DNA of 64,000 nt from Streptomyces albidoflavus (lineage in GTDB: Bacteria; Actinomycetota; Actinomycetes; Streptomycetales; Streptomycetaceae). The stretch is taken from the NCBI RefSeq assembly GCF_000719955.1, contig NZ_JOII01000008.1, positions 186,001 through 250,000 on the forward strand. The letters run 5' to 3'. The notes under the pieces are model-generated. The model did not search any database. It saw only the letters and a list, made by a program, of their open reading frames with translations, and was not told the DNA's origin. The translations under genes were made by a program, and so were the position numbers. Shown piece after piece: positions 52,901-61,655 of the stretch (position 1 is its first letter; every line of letters starts with the position of its first letter).

Positions 52901-54511
52901 GTGGCCGAGCGCGCGTCCGATCTGATCGACCAGCCATGGATTCCGGTGGCATGGCTGGAGGAGAAGTCCGGCCCACCGCAAGTGAGCCTCAGAAGCCTTT
53001 TCCTGCGTGCCCGGGAGATTCGCACTTTGCTGATCCCGGAAGCCCCGACGCACTCGGCCCTTCTGCGCGTGCTGTACGCGCTCACCGCCCGGATCACAGC
53101 CCTGGACGAGGCCGGCCCCGGGAGCTGGGGGGACCGGCGGGAGGAAGTCCTTGAGCGGGGTTTCTGTGCGGAGAGCTTCGAACTCCCCGACGGCCGCAAG
53201 GCCGGCATCGCCGGCTACTTCGACCGGTGGGCCCACCGTTTCGACCTCTTCGACAGCGAGCGCCCCTGGCTCCAGGACCCTCGCCTCCCCGACCAGTGCG
53301 ACCGGAACCAGACTGCCGGGCTGCACAAGCTGGCCATGAGCCGGTCGGCGGGCAACAACCACTCCTGGTTCGGGCACCGGGGGGACGACAAGCTCGTACT
53401 CCCCACCGTGTCGCAGGCCGCGCTGTCGCTGCTGACCTGGCACTACTGGGGATCTCCCGGTGGCCTCTCCCGGCGGGCCGTCGGCCAGGTGAGCCACCAC
53501 TACGCGAAGGCGTCACCCCTGCGTGGCGCCCTGTCGTACCACCCGGAGTGCGACAACCTCTTCCTGACCCTGCTGGCAGGTCTCACCCCGCCGGACGGCG
53601 ACGTGAGCCGGCAGACCGACCTCTGCCCGTGGGAGCGGGAGGATGTGCCGGACCCGCTCGCACCGATGGCCGAGCCGCTGGGCCCCTGCTCACGACTGAC
53701 CGCCTGTTCACAGCACGCGCTGTACCTCGTCCCCGCCGATGACGGCGAGCACGCGGCCGACGCCTACATCACCTGGGCGTACCACGCCGAGCGGCTCCGG
53801 CCGGAGGACGACTATCTGATCTGGGACATCGGCAAGGACGGAGAGACCTCCCCCCGGCTGGCACGCTCCTCCCGTTCCCTCTGGCGGGACGTCGACGCCC
53901 TGCTGCTCAAGCAACTGGACGACGCTAGCCCCATCCAGCCGAAGGTCATGGACCACGCCTTCGACGTCAGTGAGTACCTGCGGGTGCGGGCGCTCGGATT
54001 CGAACAGGACACCAGCCAGTCGGCCAACTACCAGTACGTCGACTCCACGACGCCGGTACTCCTTTCCCGGGTGGAGGAAGACGTGGTCAGCTCCGACCTG
54101 CCCGTGCGCCAGCTCCGTGAACTCGGCGAGCTTTTCGGGGGCCGGCTGGAACATGCTACGAAGGAAGCCTGGCTCACGTACACGGATGACAAGAAGAACA
54201 GCCCCGGCGCCTGGCTGGACGCGGTGGCGGCGCGGTACTGGCCGGCGGCGGAGGACGAATTCTGGTCGGCCTTCCGGAAGTTGTCCCGCTCCGACGCTGC
54301 TGTGGACCCCGCCTTCGACTTCGACGCCGCGTGCCGGGCCTTCGGGCGGCATGCCCTCGACGCGTACGAGGCGGTGACCGACTCCGTGCTCCGCACCCCA
54401 CGGGGCGTGAAGGCCGTCACGGGGGCGAAGGCGATCATCCTGGCGGCCTTGCGCGACCCGCGCAAGGCGATGCGGCAGGCGAAGACCCGCAGGACGCCCA
54501 AGAAGTCGTGA
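52901..54511 (+). CDS. cse1: Cascade large subunit Cse1 (Cas8e)
   Basis: 536 residues. Seen: SDLIDQPWIPVAW at the start, SLRSLFLRAREIRTLLIPEA, ALLRVLYALTARI, YFDRWAHRFDLFDSERPWLQ, and a helical C-terminal domain ending in a basic tail (DPRKAMRQAKTRRTPKKS). Cse1 recognises the PAM and recruits Cas3 to target DNA. It looks complete. GTG 52901 follows GGGGGAGGGAC. A 63-nt gap separates it from cas3. Confidence 0.93.
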   Translation: MAERASDLIDQPWIPVAWLEEKSGPPQVSLRSLFLRAREIRTLLIPEAPTHSALLRVLYALTARITALDEAGPGSWGDRREEVLERGFCAESFELPDGRKAGIAGYFDRWAHRFDLFDSERPWLQDPRLPDQCDRNQTAGLHKLAMSRSAGNNHSWFGHRGDDKLVLPTVSQAALSLLTWHYWGSPGGLSRRAVGQVSHHYAKASPLRGALSYHPECDNLFLTLLAGLTPPDGDVSRQTDLCPWEREDVPDPLAPMAEPLGPCSRLTACSQHALYLVPADDGEHAADAYITWAYHAERLRPEDDYLIWDIGKDGETSPRLARSSRSLWRDVDALLLKQLDDASPIQPKVMDHAFDVSEYLRVRALGFEQDTSQSANYQYVDSTTPVLLSRVEEDVVSSDLPVRQLRELGELFGGRLEHATKEAWLTYTDDKKNSPGAWLDAVAARYWPAAEDEFWSAFRKLSRSDAAVDPAFDFDAACRAFGRHALDAYEAVTDSVLRTPRGVKAVTGAKAIILAALRDPRKAMRQAKTRRTPKKS

Positions 54512-54539
54512 CCCGCGTTCACCGACCCGAGGACGGACA

Positions 54540-55205
54540 GTGACATTCCCAGCCCCTGACGCGAGCACACGCCAGACCCCTCGTGCCTCGTATGCCGCTT
54601 TCGCCCAGGACATCGAACGCCTGTGCCGCGCGGACCCCGGTGCTCGCGGGGCCCTGCGAGCGGGCCTGCGCCGCGATCTGGACCACCCGCGCGTCCGTGT
54701 CATGCACCGGCTGCTGACGCCGCGCCTGCCGGAGGAGTGCGACGACAGGACGGCACAGGCCCACTACACGGTGGCCGCACTGATCGCGGCCCAGCCCCGG
54801 CACGCCTTCGCCCTCGGCCAGGAGGACGACGAGGACTCCGCCGACGAACAGGGGCAGGAGGTACTGGGGGAGAGCGGCGAAACCGACGAGGCGGCCACCG
54901 CGTCACAGCGCACCCCGTACGGCACCTCCTTCGGCGCCGCCCTCGGACAAGCCGTCACGGCGAAGGGCACCTCGATGCGGCTGAGCGCCGCGGAGAGCCG
55001 CGTCAATCTGCTGACGAGGCAGAGCCCCCGCGGCCTCCACCTGCACCTGCCCTCCGCTGTGAACCAGGTGCGCGCCACCGACACCGCTGTCGACTGGGGG
55101 CAGTTGCTGGCGGACCTCGTCCACTGGCCCACTCACGCGGGGCAGATCAGTCGCCGCTGGTTGCAGGACTTCTACCGGATCACCGCCGCAGCGGACCAGG
55201 ACTGA
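54540..55205 (+). CDS. cse2: Cascade small subunit Cse2 (Cas11e)
   Basis: 221 residues. Helical Cse2 fold: FAQDIERLCRADPGARGALR, AHYTVAALIAAQPRHAFALG, then FGAALGQAVTAKGTSMRLSA, AESRVNLLTRQSP and VDWGQLLADLVHWP. An acidic insertion (QEDDEDSADEQGQEVLGE and onward, about residues 97-120) makes it longer than E. coli Cse2. It is the belly subunit of Cascade. GTG 54540 starts 28 nt after cse1. Confidence 0.9.
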   Translation: MTFPAPDASTRQTPRASYAAFAQDIERLCRADPGARGALRAGLRRDLDHPRVRVMHRLLTPRLPEECDDRTAQAHYTVAALIAAQPRHAFALGQEDDEDSADEQGQEVLGESGETDEAATASQRTPYGTSFGAALGQAVTAKGTSMRLSAAESRVNLLTRQSPRGLHLHLPSAVNQVRATDTAVDWGQLLADLVHWPTHAGQISRRWLQDFYRITAAADQD

Positions 55206-55230
55206 CCTTCTCACCCACAGGAGACCCCCG

Positions 55231-56406
55231 ATGGACCCCAGGCCACGCTTCCTCGACATCCACATCATCCAGCCCGTGCCGTACGCGAACCTGAACCGGG
55301 ACGACACCAACTCGGTGAAGACCATGCTCTACGGGGACGCCCTGCGTACCCGTATCTCCAGCCAGTCCTGGAAGCGGGCGGTTCGCGAGCACTTCCAGAA
55401 CGAGCTGGGCGACAACGCGCTGCGTACGCGCCGCATCGGCGAGAGGGTCGCCGAAGTGCTCCGGGGACGTGGGTGGGACCAGGCGCTCGCTGAACGGGCA
55501 GGCGCCCATGTAGCGGCGGGGAGCAGCATCAAGTGGGAGGTGGCGAAGGGGAAGGACAAGCAGCCCATCACCAACAAGGTCCTGACCAACGCGCTGGTCT
55601 ACCTCCCCGAGGACGCCGTCGAAGAACTGGCAGACATCGCCGAAGCGCACAAGGACTCGCTCACCACTGACTTCACCGGCAAAGGGAAGAGCAAGCCGGA
55701 GAGTGCTCTGAAGGGGAAGATCGACAAGGTTCTGCTCAGGAGGAACGGCGTCATCAACCTCTTCGGCCGCATGCTCGCCGAGGTCGATCAGGCCGGGGTC
55801 GACGGGGCCGTCCAGGTCGCGCACGCCTTCACCACGCACGCCACCGAGGTCGAACTCGACTACTTCGCGGCCGTCGACGACGTCACCGCCACGAGGGACG
55901 ACGAGACCGGCAGCGGTCACATGGGCACCGCGGAGTTCAGCACCGGCACCCTGTACCGGTTCGCCACCATCGACCTCCAGGAACTCACGAAGAACCTGAG
56001 CGACGACAACGACACCGCCGTCGGCGCCGCCCGCGACCTCGCCGGCCAGTTCCTGCTCTCCTTCATCGAGTCGCTGCCGCAGGCCAAGAAGAACTCCACC
56101 GCCCCGCACTCGCTCCCGCACCTGGTACACGTGGCGGTCCGCTCCGACCGCCCCCTCTCCTTCGCCGCGGCCTTCGAGGAGCCCGTCCGGTCCGCCGAGC
56201 AAGGCGGGTACGTCACGCGCTCCGTCGAAGGTCTGGACGCCTACTCCAAGGCCGCGAACACCCTCCTCGGCCCCGGCCGCGTCCTGCACGCGGCACACGC
56301 CTCCCTCCAGTTCGACAAGCTGGAGCACCTCGGAGAGCGCCAGCCGTCCTTCGCGGCTCTCGTCGCCGCGGCCCTCGACGCGGCGCTCACCGAGGCACCG
56401 CAGTGA
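55231..56406 (+). CDS. cas7e: Cascade backbone subunit Cas7e (Cse4)
   Basis: 391 residues: FLDIHIIQPVPYANLNRDDT, RISSQSWKRAVREHF, LFGRMLAEVDQAGVDGAVQV, AHAFTTHATEVELDYFAAVD and GTAEFSTGTLYRFATIDLQE are typical of the crRNA-binding RAMP backbone of type I-E. No lesion is seen. ATG 55231 follows AGGAG. It overlaps cas5e by 4 nt. Confidence 0.95.
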   Translation: MDPRPRFLDIHIIQPVPYANLNRDDTNSVKTMLYGDALRTRISSQSWKRAVREHFQNELGDNALRTRRIGERVAEVLRGRGWDQALAERAGAHVAAGSSIKWEVAKGKDKQPITNKVLTNALVYLPEDAVEELADIAEAHKDSLTTDFTGKGKSKPESALKGKIDKVLLRRNGVINLFGRMLAEVDQAGVDGAVQVAHAFTTHATEVELDYFAAVDDVTATRDDETGSGHMGTAEFSTGTLYRFATIDLQELTKNLSDDNDTAVGAARDLAGQFLLSFIESLPQAKKNSTAPHSLPHLVHVAVRSDRPLSFAAAFEEPVRSAEQGGYVTRSVEGLDAYSKAANTLLGPGRVLHAAHASLQFDKLEHLGERQPSFAALVAAALDAALTEAPQ

Positions 56407-57227
56407 CCGGGAAGCACTCCTCCGGGCTGTTGTTGCGGCTGGCGGGACCGCTTCAGTCCTGGGGCACGCACAGCAAGTACCTGTGGCGCGACACCGCCCG
56501 GTTCCCCACGCGCTCCGGCGTCGTGGGCATGCTGGCCGCCGGACTCGGGCGGGAGCGCGAGGCTCCCGTGGACGACCTCACGGCACTGTCGATGACGGTA
56601 CGAGTCGACCGCCCCGGCGTTGTACTGACCGACTTCCACACCGTGGGCGGGGGGCTGCCCGCCGACGAGACGGTGATCACCGTCGACGGGAAACGCAGGG
56701 GCGAGGGCAAGGGCACGCTGGTGTCCAAGCGCCAGTACCTGGCCGACGCGGTCTTCACCGTCGCCCTCACCTCCGACGACGCGGAGCTGCTCCACCGGTG
56801 CGCCGCCGCTCTGCGTGACCCGCACTGGCCGCTCTTCCTCGGCCGCAGGTCCTGCCCGCCGGAGGGCCCGATTCTGCTGGGCACCGTGGAAGATCCGCTG
56901 GACCACCTGGTGCGGCTGCCACTGGCGGCCAGGAGGCCGCGCGGCGGCCCGCAGCCCACCGAGTTCTACGGCGACAGACCGCTCGGGGTGCTCCCCGTCG
57001 TCTCCGACGCCCCGGACCGGGAGGACGGGGATCACCACAGCGGCGAAGTCGCCGACGAGCCACTGTCGTTCGCGCCGCTGGGCCGTCAGTACCAGCCCCG
57101 GCCGTTGTACCGGCGCGCCGTGCGCCTGCCGGATGCCACGTACGCGGGCTTCGGCACCAGGTACCTCGAAAGGCTCCGCCACTACATCGACCAGCACGTC
57201 GTCGCACCGGAGAGGAGCGCCCGGTGA
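56403..57227 (+). CDS. cas5e: Cascade subunit Cas5e
   Basis: 274 residues: LLLRLAGPLQSWGTHSKYLW, RDTARFPTRSGVVGMLAAGL, DFHTVGGGLPADETVI and LVSKRQYLADAVFTVALT, the RAMP protein that binds the crRNA 5' handle. GTG 56403 overlaps the cas7e stop. Its own stop overlaps cas6e. It looks intact. Confidence 0.95.
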   Translation: MTGKHSSGLLLRLAGPLQSWGTHSKYLWRDTARFPTRSGVVGMLAAGLGREREAPVDDLTALSMTVRVDRPGVVLTDFHTVGGGLPADETVITVDGKRRGEGKGTLVSKRQYLADAVFTVALTSDDAELLHRCAAALRDPHWPLFLGRRSCPPEGPILLGTVEDPLDHLVRLPLAARRPRGGPQPTEFYGDRPLGVLPVVSDAPDREDGDHHSGEVADEPLSFAPLGRQYQPRPLYRRAVRLPDATYAGFGTRYLERLRHYIDQHVVAPERSAR

Positions 57228-57889
57228 CCCTGTGGCTGACCCGCATCGTGCCGTCGCCCCGTTCCCGGGAGGCCCGACGGGACCTCGCCGGCAGCGACCA
57301 GGGAATCCGGCTCCACCGGCGCATGCTGCTCATGTTCCCCGACGGTGTCGAAGGCCCGCCCCGGGCCGCGTTCGGAGTCCTGTTCCGGGCCGAGGAGAGC
57401 CGGTCCGGACCGCGCATTCTCCTCCAGAGCCACACGGAGCCTGACGCCTCCCGCCTGCCGGGCGACTACGGCAGTGTCGAGACGCGCTCTCTCGACACCC
57501 TGCTGTCGAAACTGCACAAGGGGATGATCGTCAACTACCGCTGTGTGGCCAACCCCGTCCGGAAGCCGGGCTCCGCCTCCCGGGAGGCCTACGGGCTCCC
57601 GCCCGTCGTCGCCCTGAGCGGCAATGCCGCCGTGGAATGGTGGGAACGCCAGTCGAGCGCGGCCGGACTGGAAGCGCTGCACATCAACGCCGAGCCGCTC
57701 CCGGCGGTACGTGGCCGTCAGCGCACCAGCGGCCCCGCCGCGGAACGACGCATTCGGCACGCCCGCACCCAGTTCGACGGATCGGCCCGCGTCCTCGACG
57801 CCGAGCTTCTTCGCGAGAAGCTCGCCACGGGCATCGGCCGGGGCAAGGCATACGGCTGCGGGCTGCTCAGCGTCGCTCCCGCCCGGTGA
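57224..57889 (+). CDS. cas6e: crRNA-processing endonuclease Cas6e
   Basis: 221 residues. MTLWLTRIVPSPRSREARRD at the start, GIRLHRRMLLMFPD carrying the likely catalytic His31, and the C-terminal Gly-rich loop TGIGRGKAYGCGLLSVAPAR. All residues expected for repeat cleavage are present, so a crRNA source elsewhere in the genome is plausible. GTG 57224 overlaps cas5e. Last gene of the operon; cas1 and cas2 do not follow. Confidence 0.94.
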   Translation: MTLWLTRIVPSPRSREARRDLAGSDQGIRLHRRMLLMFPDGVEGPPRAAFGVLFRAEESRSGPRILLQSHTEPDASRLPGDYGSVETRSLDTLLSKLHKGMIVNYRCVANPVRKPGSASREAYGLPPVVALSGNAAVEWWERQSSAAGLEALHINAEPLPAVRGRQRTSGPAAERRIRHARTQFDGSARVLDAELLREKLATGIGRGKAYGCGLLSVAPAR

Positions 57890-57916
57890 GTTCATCCGCT
57901 CGACGCGATCCCGGTG

Positions 57917-57984
57917 GTGTCGCCGCGCCCCGTCCCCGGCCCGCTCAGGGGTAGGCCCGAAGGGGAGATGGGGCGCGGCGGCAC
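57917..57984. terminator. Terminator between the cas operon and murA
   Basis: GTGTCGCCGCGCCCC (57917-57931) pairs with GGGGCGCGGCGGCAC (57970-57984): 15 pairs including one G-U. The 38-nt intervening part can itself fold. It lies between convergent cas6e and the murA-like gene and probably serves both. Confidence 0.7.
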
Positions 57985-57990
57985 CCTCGC

Positions 57991-59520
57991 TCAGATGTCC
58001 CGGAACGTCTCGATCTGCGCCCCCACCGAGTTGAGGCGTTCGGCCAGGTCCTCGTAGCCGCGGTTGATGACGTAGACGTTGCGCAGGACCGAGGTGCCCT
58101 CGGCGGCCATCATGGCGAGGAGGACGACGACGGCGGGGCGCAGGGCGGGCGGGCACATCATCTCGGCGGCGCGCCAGCGGGTCGGGCCCTCCACCAGGAC
58201 GCGGTGGGGGTCGAGGAGCTGGAGGCGGCCGCCGAGGCGGTTGAGGTCGGTGAGGTAGATGGCGCGGTTGTCGTAGACCCAGTCGTGGATGAGGGTCTGG
58301 CCCGAGGCGGCGGCGGTGATGGCCGCGAAGAACGGGACGTTGTCGATGTTCAGGCCGGGGAACGGCATGGGGTGGATCTTGTCGATCGGTGCCTCCAGCT
58401 TGGAGGGGCGCACGGTCAGGTCGACCAGCCGGGTACGGCCGTTGTCGGCGGCGTACTCCGGGGTGCGGTCGTGGTCCAGGCCCATCTCCTCCAGGACCGC
58501 CAGCTCGATCTCCAGGAACTCGATCGGTACCCGGCGCACCGTCAGCTCGGACTCGGTGACCACGGCGGCGGCCAGCAGGCTCATCGCCTCGACCGGGTCC
58601 TCCGAGGGGGAGTAGTCCACGTCGACGTCGATGACGGGGACGCCGTGCACGGTCAGCGTGGTGGTGCCGATGCCCTCCACGCGGACGCCCAGCGCCTCCA
58701 GGAAGAAGCAGAGGTCCTGGACCATGTAGTTGGAGGAGGCGTTGCGGATGACGGTGACGCCGTCCTTGCGGGCGGCGGCCAGCAGCGCGTTCTCGGTCAC
58801 CGTGTCGCCGCGCTCGGTCAGCACGATCGGCTTGTCGGAGGGCTCGGGCGTCTCCACCTCGGCGTGGTACAGCCCTTCGGTGGCGGTGATGGCCAGGCCG
58901 AAGCGGCGCAGCGCGATCATGTGCGGCTCGATGGTGCGCGTACCGAGGTCGCAGCCGCCGGCGTACGGCAGCTTGAAGCGGTCCATGCGGTGCAGCAGCG
59001 GGCCGAGGAACATGATGATGGAGCGGGTGCGGCGGGCGGCCGTCTGGTCCATGCCGGCCATGTCCAGGTCGGCGGGCGGGACGATCTCCAGGTCGTGCCC
59101 GTCGTTGATCCAGCGGGCCCGCACGCCGATGGAGTTGAGCACCTCCAGCAGGCGGTAGACCTCCTCGATGCGGGCGACCCGGCGCAGTGTGGTGCGCCCC
59201 CGGTTCAGCAGCGAGGCGCAGAGCAGCGCGACACAGGCGTTCTTGCTCGTCTTGACGTCGATCGCGCCGGACAGACGTCGCCCGCCGACCACCCGCAGAT
59301 GCATCGGCCCGGCGTAGCCCAGAGAGACGATCTCACTGTCCAGAGCTTCACCAATTCGAGCGATCATCTCAAGGCTGATGTTTTGGTTGCCGCGTTCGAT
59401 GCGGTTGACCGCGCTCTGGCTGGTGCCGAGCGCCTCGGCGAGCTGCGCCTGTGTCCAGCCGCGATGCTGACGGGCGTCACGGATGAGCTTGCCGATGCGT
59501 ACCAGATAGTCGTCTGCCAT
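57991..59520 (-). CDS. murA: XRE HTH domain fused to MurA-type enolpyruvyl transferase
   Basis: 509 residues. Residues 1-70 are a Cro/C1-type HTH (RIGKLIRDARQHRGWTQAQL, AEALGTSQSAVNRIERGNQN). From residue 73 is a UDP-GlcNAc enolpyruvyl transferase with Lys93-Asn94 (TSKNACVALL), the catalytic-Cys loop YAGGCDLGTR (Cys190, equivalent to E. coli Cys115) and FPGLNIDNVPFFAAITAA. Catalytic residues look intact, so an active enzyme linked to a DNA-binding domain is possible. A palindrome lies directly upstream. This appears to be a second, non-canonical MurA; the main copy is expected elsewhere. Confidence 0.9.
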   Translation of the reverse strand: MADDYLVRIGKLIRDARQHRGWTQAQLAEALGTSQSAVNRIERGNQNISLEMIARIGEALDSEIVSLGYAGPMHLRVVGGRRLSGAIDVKTSKNACVALLCASLLNRGRTTLRRVARIEEVYRLLEVLNSIGVRARWINDGHDLEIVPPADLDMAGMDQTAARRTRSIIMFLGPLLHRMDRFKLPYAGGCDLGTRTIEPHMIALRRFGLAITATEGLYHAEVETPEPSDKPIVLTERGDTVTENALLAAARKDGVTVIRNASSNYMVQDLCFFLEALGVRVEGIGTTTLTVHGVPVIDVDVDYSPSEDPVEAMSLLAAAVVTESELTVRRVPIEFLEIELAVLEEMGLDHDRTPEYAADNGRTRLVDLTVRPSKLEAPIDKIHPMPFPGLNIDNVPFFAAITAAASGQTLIHDWVYDNRAIYLTDLNRLGGRLQLLDPHRVLVEGPTRWRAAEMMCPPALRPAVVVLLAMMAAEGTSVLRNVYVINRGYEDLAERLNSVGAQIETFRDI

Positions 59521-59531
59521 GCCCGCAGGCT

Positions 59532-59547
59532 ATCTCAGATATGAGAT
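59532..59547. promoter_or_regulatory. Inverted repeat ATCTCA-GATA-TGAGAT upstream of murA
   Basis: Exact 6-bp arms with a 4-nt centre, 12-27 nt upstream of the HTH-MurA start codon. Its placement and A/T content fit autoregulation by the N-terminal HTH domain of that protein. Confidence 0.55.
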
Positions 59548-59668
59548 GCCAGCCTGTTGGGGGGTCCGTTCGGGTGAGGCGCCCGTACGGGGCCCTGGAG
59601 CCACGGCGTCTGACGGCGAGTCGGGCAGTCGGCTGCCCCCGTGTCCACCGGCTGGCAGACTCCGCCGC

Positions 59669-60241
59669 ATGACCACACAGGGGGAGACGACGGGACGGTA
59701 CGGCGCGGGGGAGGAGGAGGTGCCGGCCTGGGTGACGCTCGGCCTCCTCGGGGCCTGGGCGCTGCACGACGTGGAGGAAGTGCTGGCGATGCGGTACTGG
59801 CCGGCCCGGGTGCCCGAGTTGCGTGAGCGGTTCCCCCAGGTGCCGGAGCGGCTCTGGCGCGAGATGGCGGAGCTGGACGTACGCCGCTTCGGCCTCGCGG
59901 TGGCGGGTGTCGGCCTCGTCGTCGGCGCGGCGGCCGTCGAGGGACGCCGCACGGGCGGCCGTTCGGCTGTCTACCAGTCCGTCCTCGACGGTTTCGGCCT
60001 GCACGGACTGGTCCATCTGGCCCAGTCCGCCCTCGTACGCGGCTACACCCCCGGCGTCGCCACCACCCCGCTCCTGGTCCTCCCGTTCACCCTGGCGGCC
60101 CGCACCCGCCTACGCCGCGCCGGACTCCTGCGCCCCACCCGGGCCGGGGACGCGGCGCTCAGCCTGGGGCTCGCCGGGGTGGTGACGGCGGGCGCCCATG
60201 TGCTGGCGCGACGGCTGAGCGGCGGGCGGGTGCGCGCCTGA
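59669..60241 (+). CDS. HXXEE domain membrane protein
   Basis: 190 residues. WALHDVEEVLAMRYWP holds the His-x-x-Glu-Glu motif near residue 30. Four or so hydrophobic helices follow (FGLAVAGVGLVVGAAAV, GLHGLVHLAQSALVRGYTP, TTPLLVLPFTLAARTRL, GLAGVVTAGAHVLARRL). Proteins with this motif are integral membrane proteins of unknown, possibly metal-dependent function. ATG 59669 is divergent from murA, sharing its upstream gap. Confidence 0.8.
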   Translation: MTTQGETTGRYGAGEEEVPAWVTLGLLGAWALHDVEEVLAMRYWPARVPELRERFPQVPERLWREMAELDVRRFGLAVAGVGLVVGAAAVEGRRTGGRSAVYQSVLDGFGLHGLVHLAQSALVRGYTPGVATTPLLVLPFTLAARTRLRRAGLLRPTRAGDAALSLGLAGVVTAGAHVLARRLSGGRVRA

Positions 60242-60252
60242 CGGCCGGGCCT

Positions 60253-60948
60253 CTACAACCCGACCCGCGCCCCCCTCCCGCCGTTCGCCGAGGCCATGCC
60301 CAGCCAGGTGTGTGGGTTGCCCTCCCAGCACCAGCCGAGTTTCGGGGCGTCCTGGCTGATCCAGAGGGCCGGGACGCGTCGGTCGCCGGCGCGGGTGGCG
60401 CCGAGGGAGAAGCACTTGTTCTTGGCGAGGGCCGCCGGGTACTGGGTGACCAGGGCGAGGCCCTCCTCCATCGTCAGGGGGGTCCGGCCGCGTCCTGCGA
60501 TCTCCGCCATGGCGTCGGCGGGGACCGCGCCGCAGAACTCCTCCCCGCGCTCCACGCCGAACAGCAGGTGGGCGGCGGGTTCGCCGGGCGGCCGCAGTTC
60601 CTCCAGGGTGGTGAACCGCTCCAGCTCGCCCGGCTTGTAGTGCCGGTCGACGATGCCGGGCTTGCTCTTCCCGGCGAGCGTGGTCCGCGCCACCGCCTCC
60701 TCCACGGGGACGAGGGCGCGGGAGATCACGAGCAGGAACGGCACCCGGCCGTTCTCCGGCTCGGGGGCGGAGAGTCCCGCCGTCCGGTCCACGACCACCT
60801 TGCGCAGCGGCGCCACCCGTGCTGCGAACTCCTCCTCCGGTACTCCGGCCACCGCCGGGTACCCCGCCTCCAGCAGCCTCGCCACCTGCCGGTCGAACTC
60901 CCCGCCCGCGTCGAACTCCGCCGTACCGCCCGCCTGGACCTCGCCCAC
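60253..60948 (-). CDS. DUF5701 family protein
   Basis: 231 residues from GTG 60948, which has GGGAG at 6 nt. Features: FDRQVARLLEAGYPAVAGVP, VPFLLVISRALVPVEEAVAR, GKSKPGIVDRHYKPGELERF, LLFGVERGEEFCGAVP, SLGATRAGDRRVPALWISQD and PKLGWCWEGNPHTWLGMASA. This is the actinobacterial DUF5701 family, function unknown. Soluble, no signal peptide. The reading frame is open further upstream but without homology. Confidence 0.82.
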   Translation of the reverse strand: MGEVQAGGTAEFDAGGEFDRQVARLLEAGYPAVAGVPEEEFAARVAPLRKVVVDRTAGLSAPEPENGRVPFLLVISRALVPVEEAVARTTLAGKSKPGIVDRHYKPGELERFTTLEELRPPGEPAAHLLFGVERGEEFCGAVPADAMAEIAGRGRTPLTMEEGLALVTQYPAALAKNKCFSLGATRAGDRRVPALWISQDAPKLGWCWEGNPHTWLGMASANGGRGARVGL

Positions 60949-61019
60949 CTGGGACTCCCTCCCCGTGCCGGAATCGTGTGCGGCCTGTTCAAGGGTGGTG
61001 CCCGCGTGGTTATTCCCCT

Positions 61020-61646
61020 TCAGGTGCGCGCCTTCCGGTGGGCGGCCACCCGTTCCCGCGTCGCGCACCGGCGTGAGCAGTAGCGGCGGGTGGGTCCGGC
61101 GCCCTGGGTGAGGAAGACGTCCTGGCAGCTCACCGAGGCGCAGACGGCGCCCGGTGGCCGCTGGCGGTCCCAGAGCAGCACCGCCAGCGCCATGCAGGAG
61201 GAGGCCAGCAGCCACTCGCCCCACGCCGCGTCGTCGTCGCTGTCGAGGTGCGGGTGCCAGGGCGCGGTCCCGGCGTGGCTGGTCAGGCGCAGGGGGCCGG
61301 TGCCCTGCGCCAGCAGGCGGTTGAGGGCGTGGGCGGCCGTGTCCGTGTCCCTGGCGGCGAGGACCTCGCGGAGCTGGAGTGCCGCCGACCGCATCGGGGC
61401 GACGTCGGTCTCGGTGAGGGTGAGCGGGCCGCGCTCCCCGTGGCGGAGCAGCAGCCCGGCGACGGCGGCCGGGTCGGGGTGGTCGGGGGTCAGCGCGTTG
61501 ACCAGGGCCACGGTGCGTTCTGCCACCGCCCGCAGCGAGTGCCGCGTGGACCAGTCGTCAGGAGTTCGGGAGGGACTGGAGAGAGCCGAGAGACCCGAGG
61601 GGCCCGAGGGGCCGGAAGGGCCTGAGGGAGGGGTGGGGGCAGCCAT
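61020..61646 (-). CDS. CGNR zinc finger (ABATE domain) regulator
   Basis: 208 residues. It starts with a GPSGPSGPSG repeat and a Ser-rich stretch. The ABATE domain follows (TVALVNALTPDHPDPAAVAG, ALQLREVLAARDTD). The C-terminal CGNR-type zinc finger is CASVSCQDVFLTQGAGPTRR, then YCSRRCATRERVAAHR, with four zinc-binding cysteines. Such proteins are putative stress-linked transcription regulators. It is divergent from an MFS transporter, with a large symmetric operator between them, so it likely regulates both genes. Confidence 0.88.
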   Translation of the reverse strand: MAAPTPPSGPSGPSGPSGLSALSSPSRTPDDWSTRHSLRAVAERTVALVNALTPDHPDPAAVAGLLLRHGERGPLTLTETDVAPMRSAALQLREVLAARDTDTAAHALNRLLAQGTGPLRLTSHAGTAPWHPHLDSDDDAAWGEWLLASSCMALAVLLWDRQRPPGAVCASVSCQDVFLTQGAGPTRRYCSRRCATRERVAAHRKART

Positions 61647-61655
61647 CGGGGGAGT

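Noticed and set aside
57917..57984. The hairpin after cas6e as a CRISPR repeat
   Set aside because: It is a single inverted repeat with a 38-nt interior, not repeated, and is best explained as a convergent terminator.
49615..57990. A CRISPR array around the cas operon
   Set aside because: No 28-29 bp repeats with regular spacers are visible in either flank or in the intergenic gaps; a short degenerate array could only be ruled out by a computed search.
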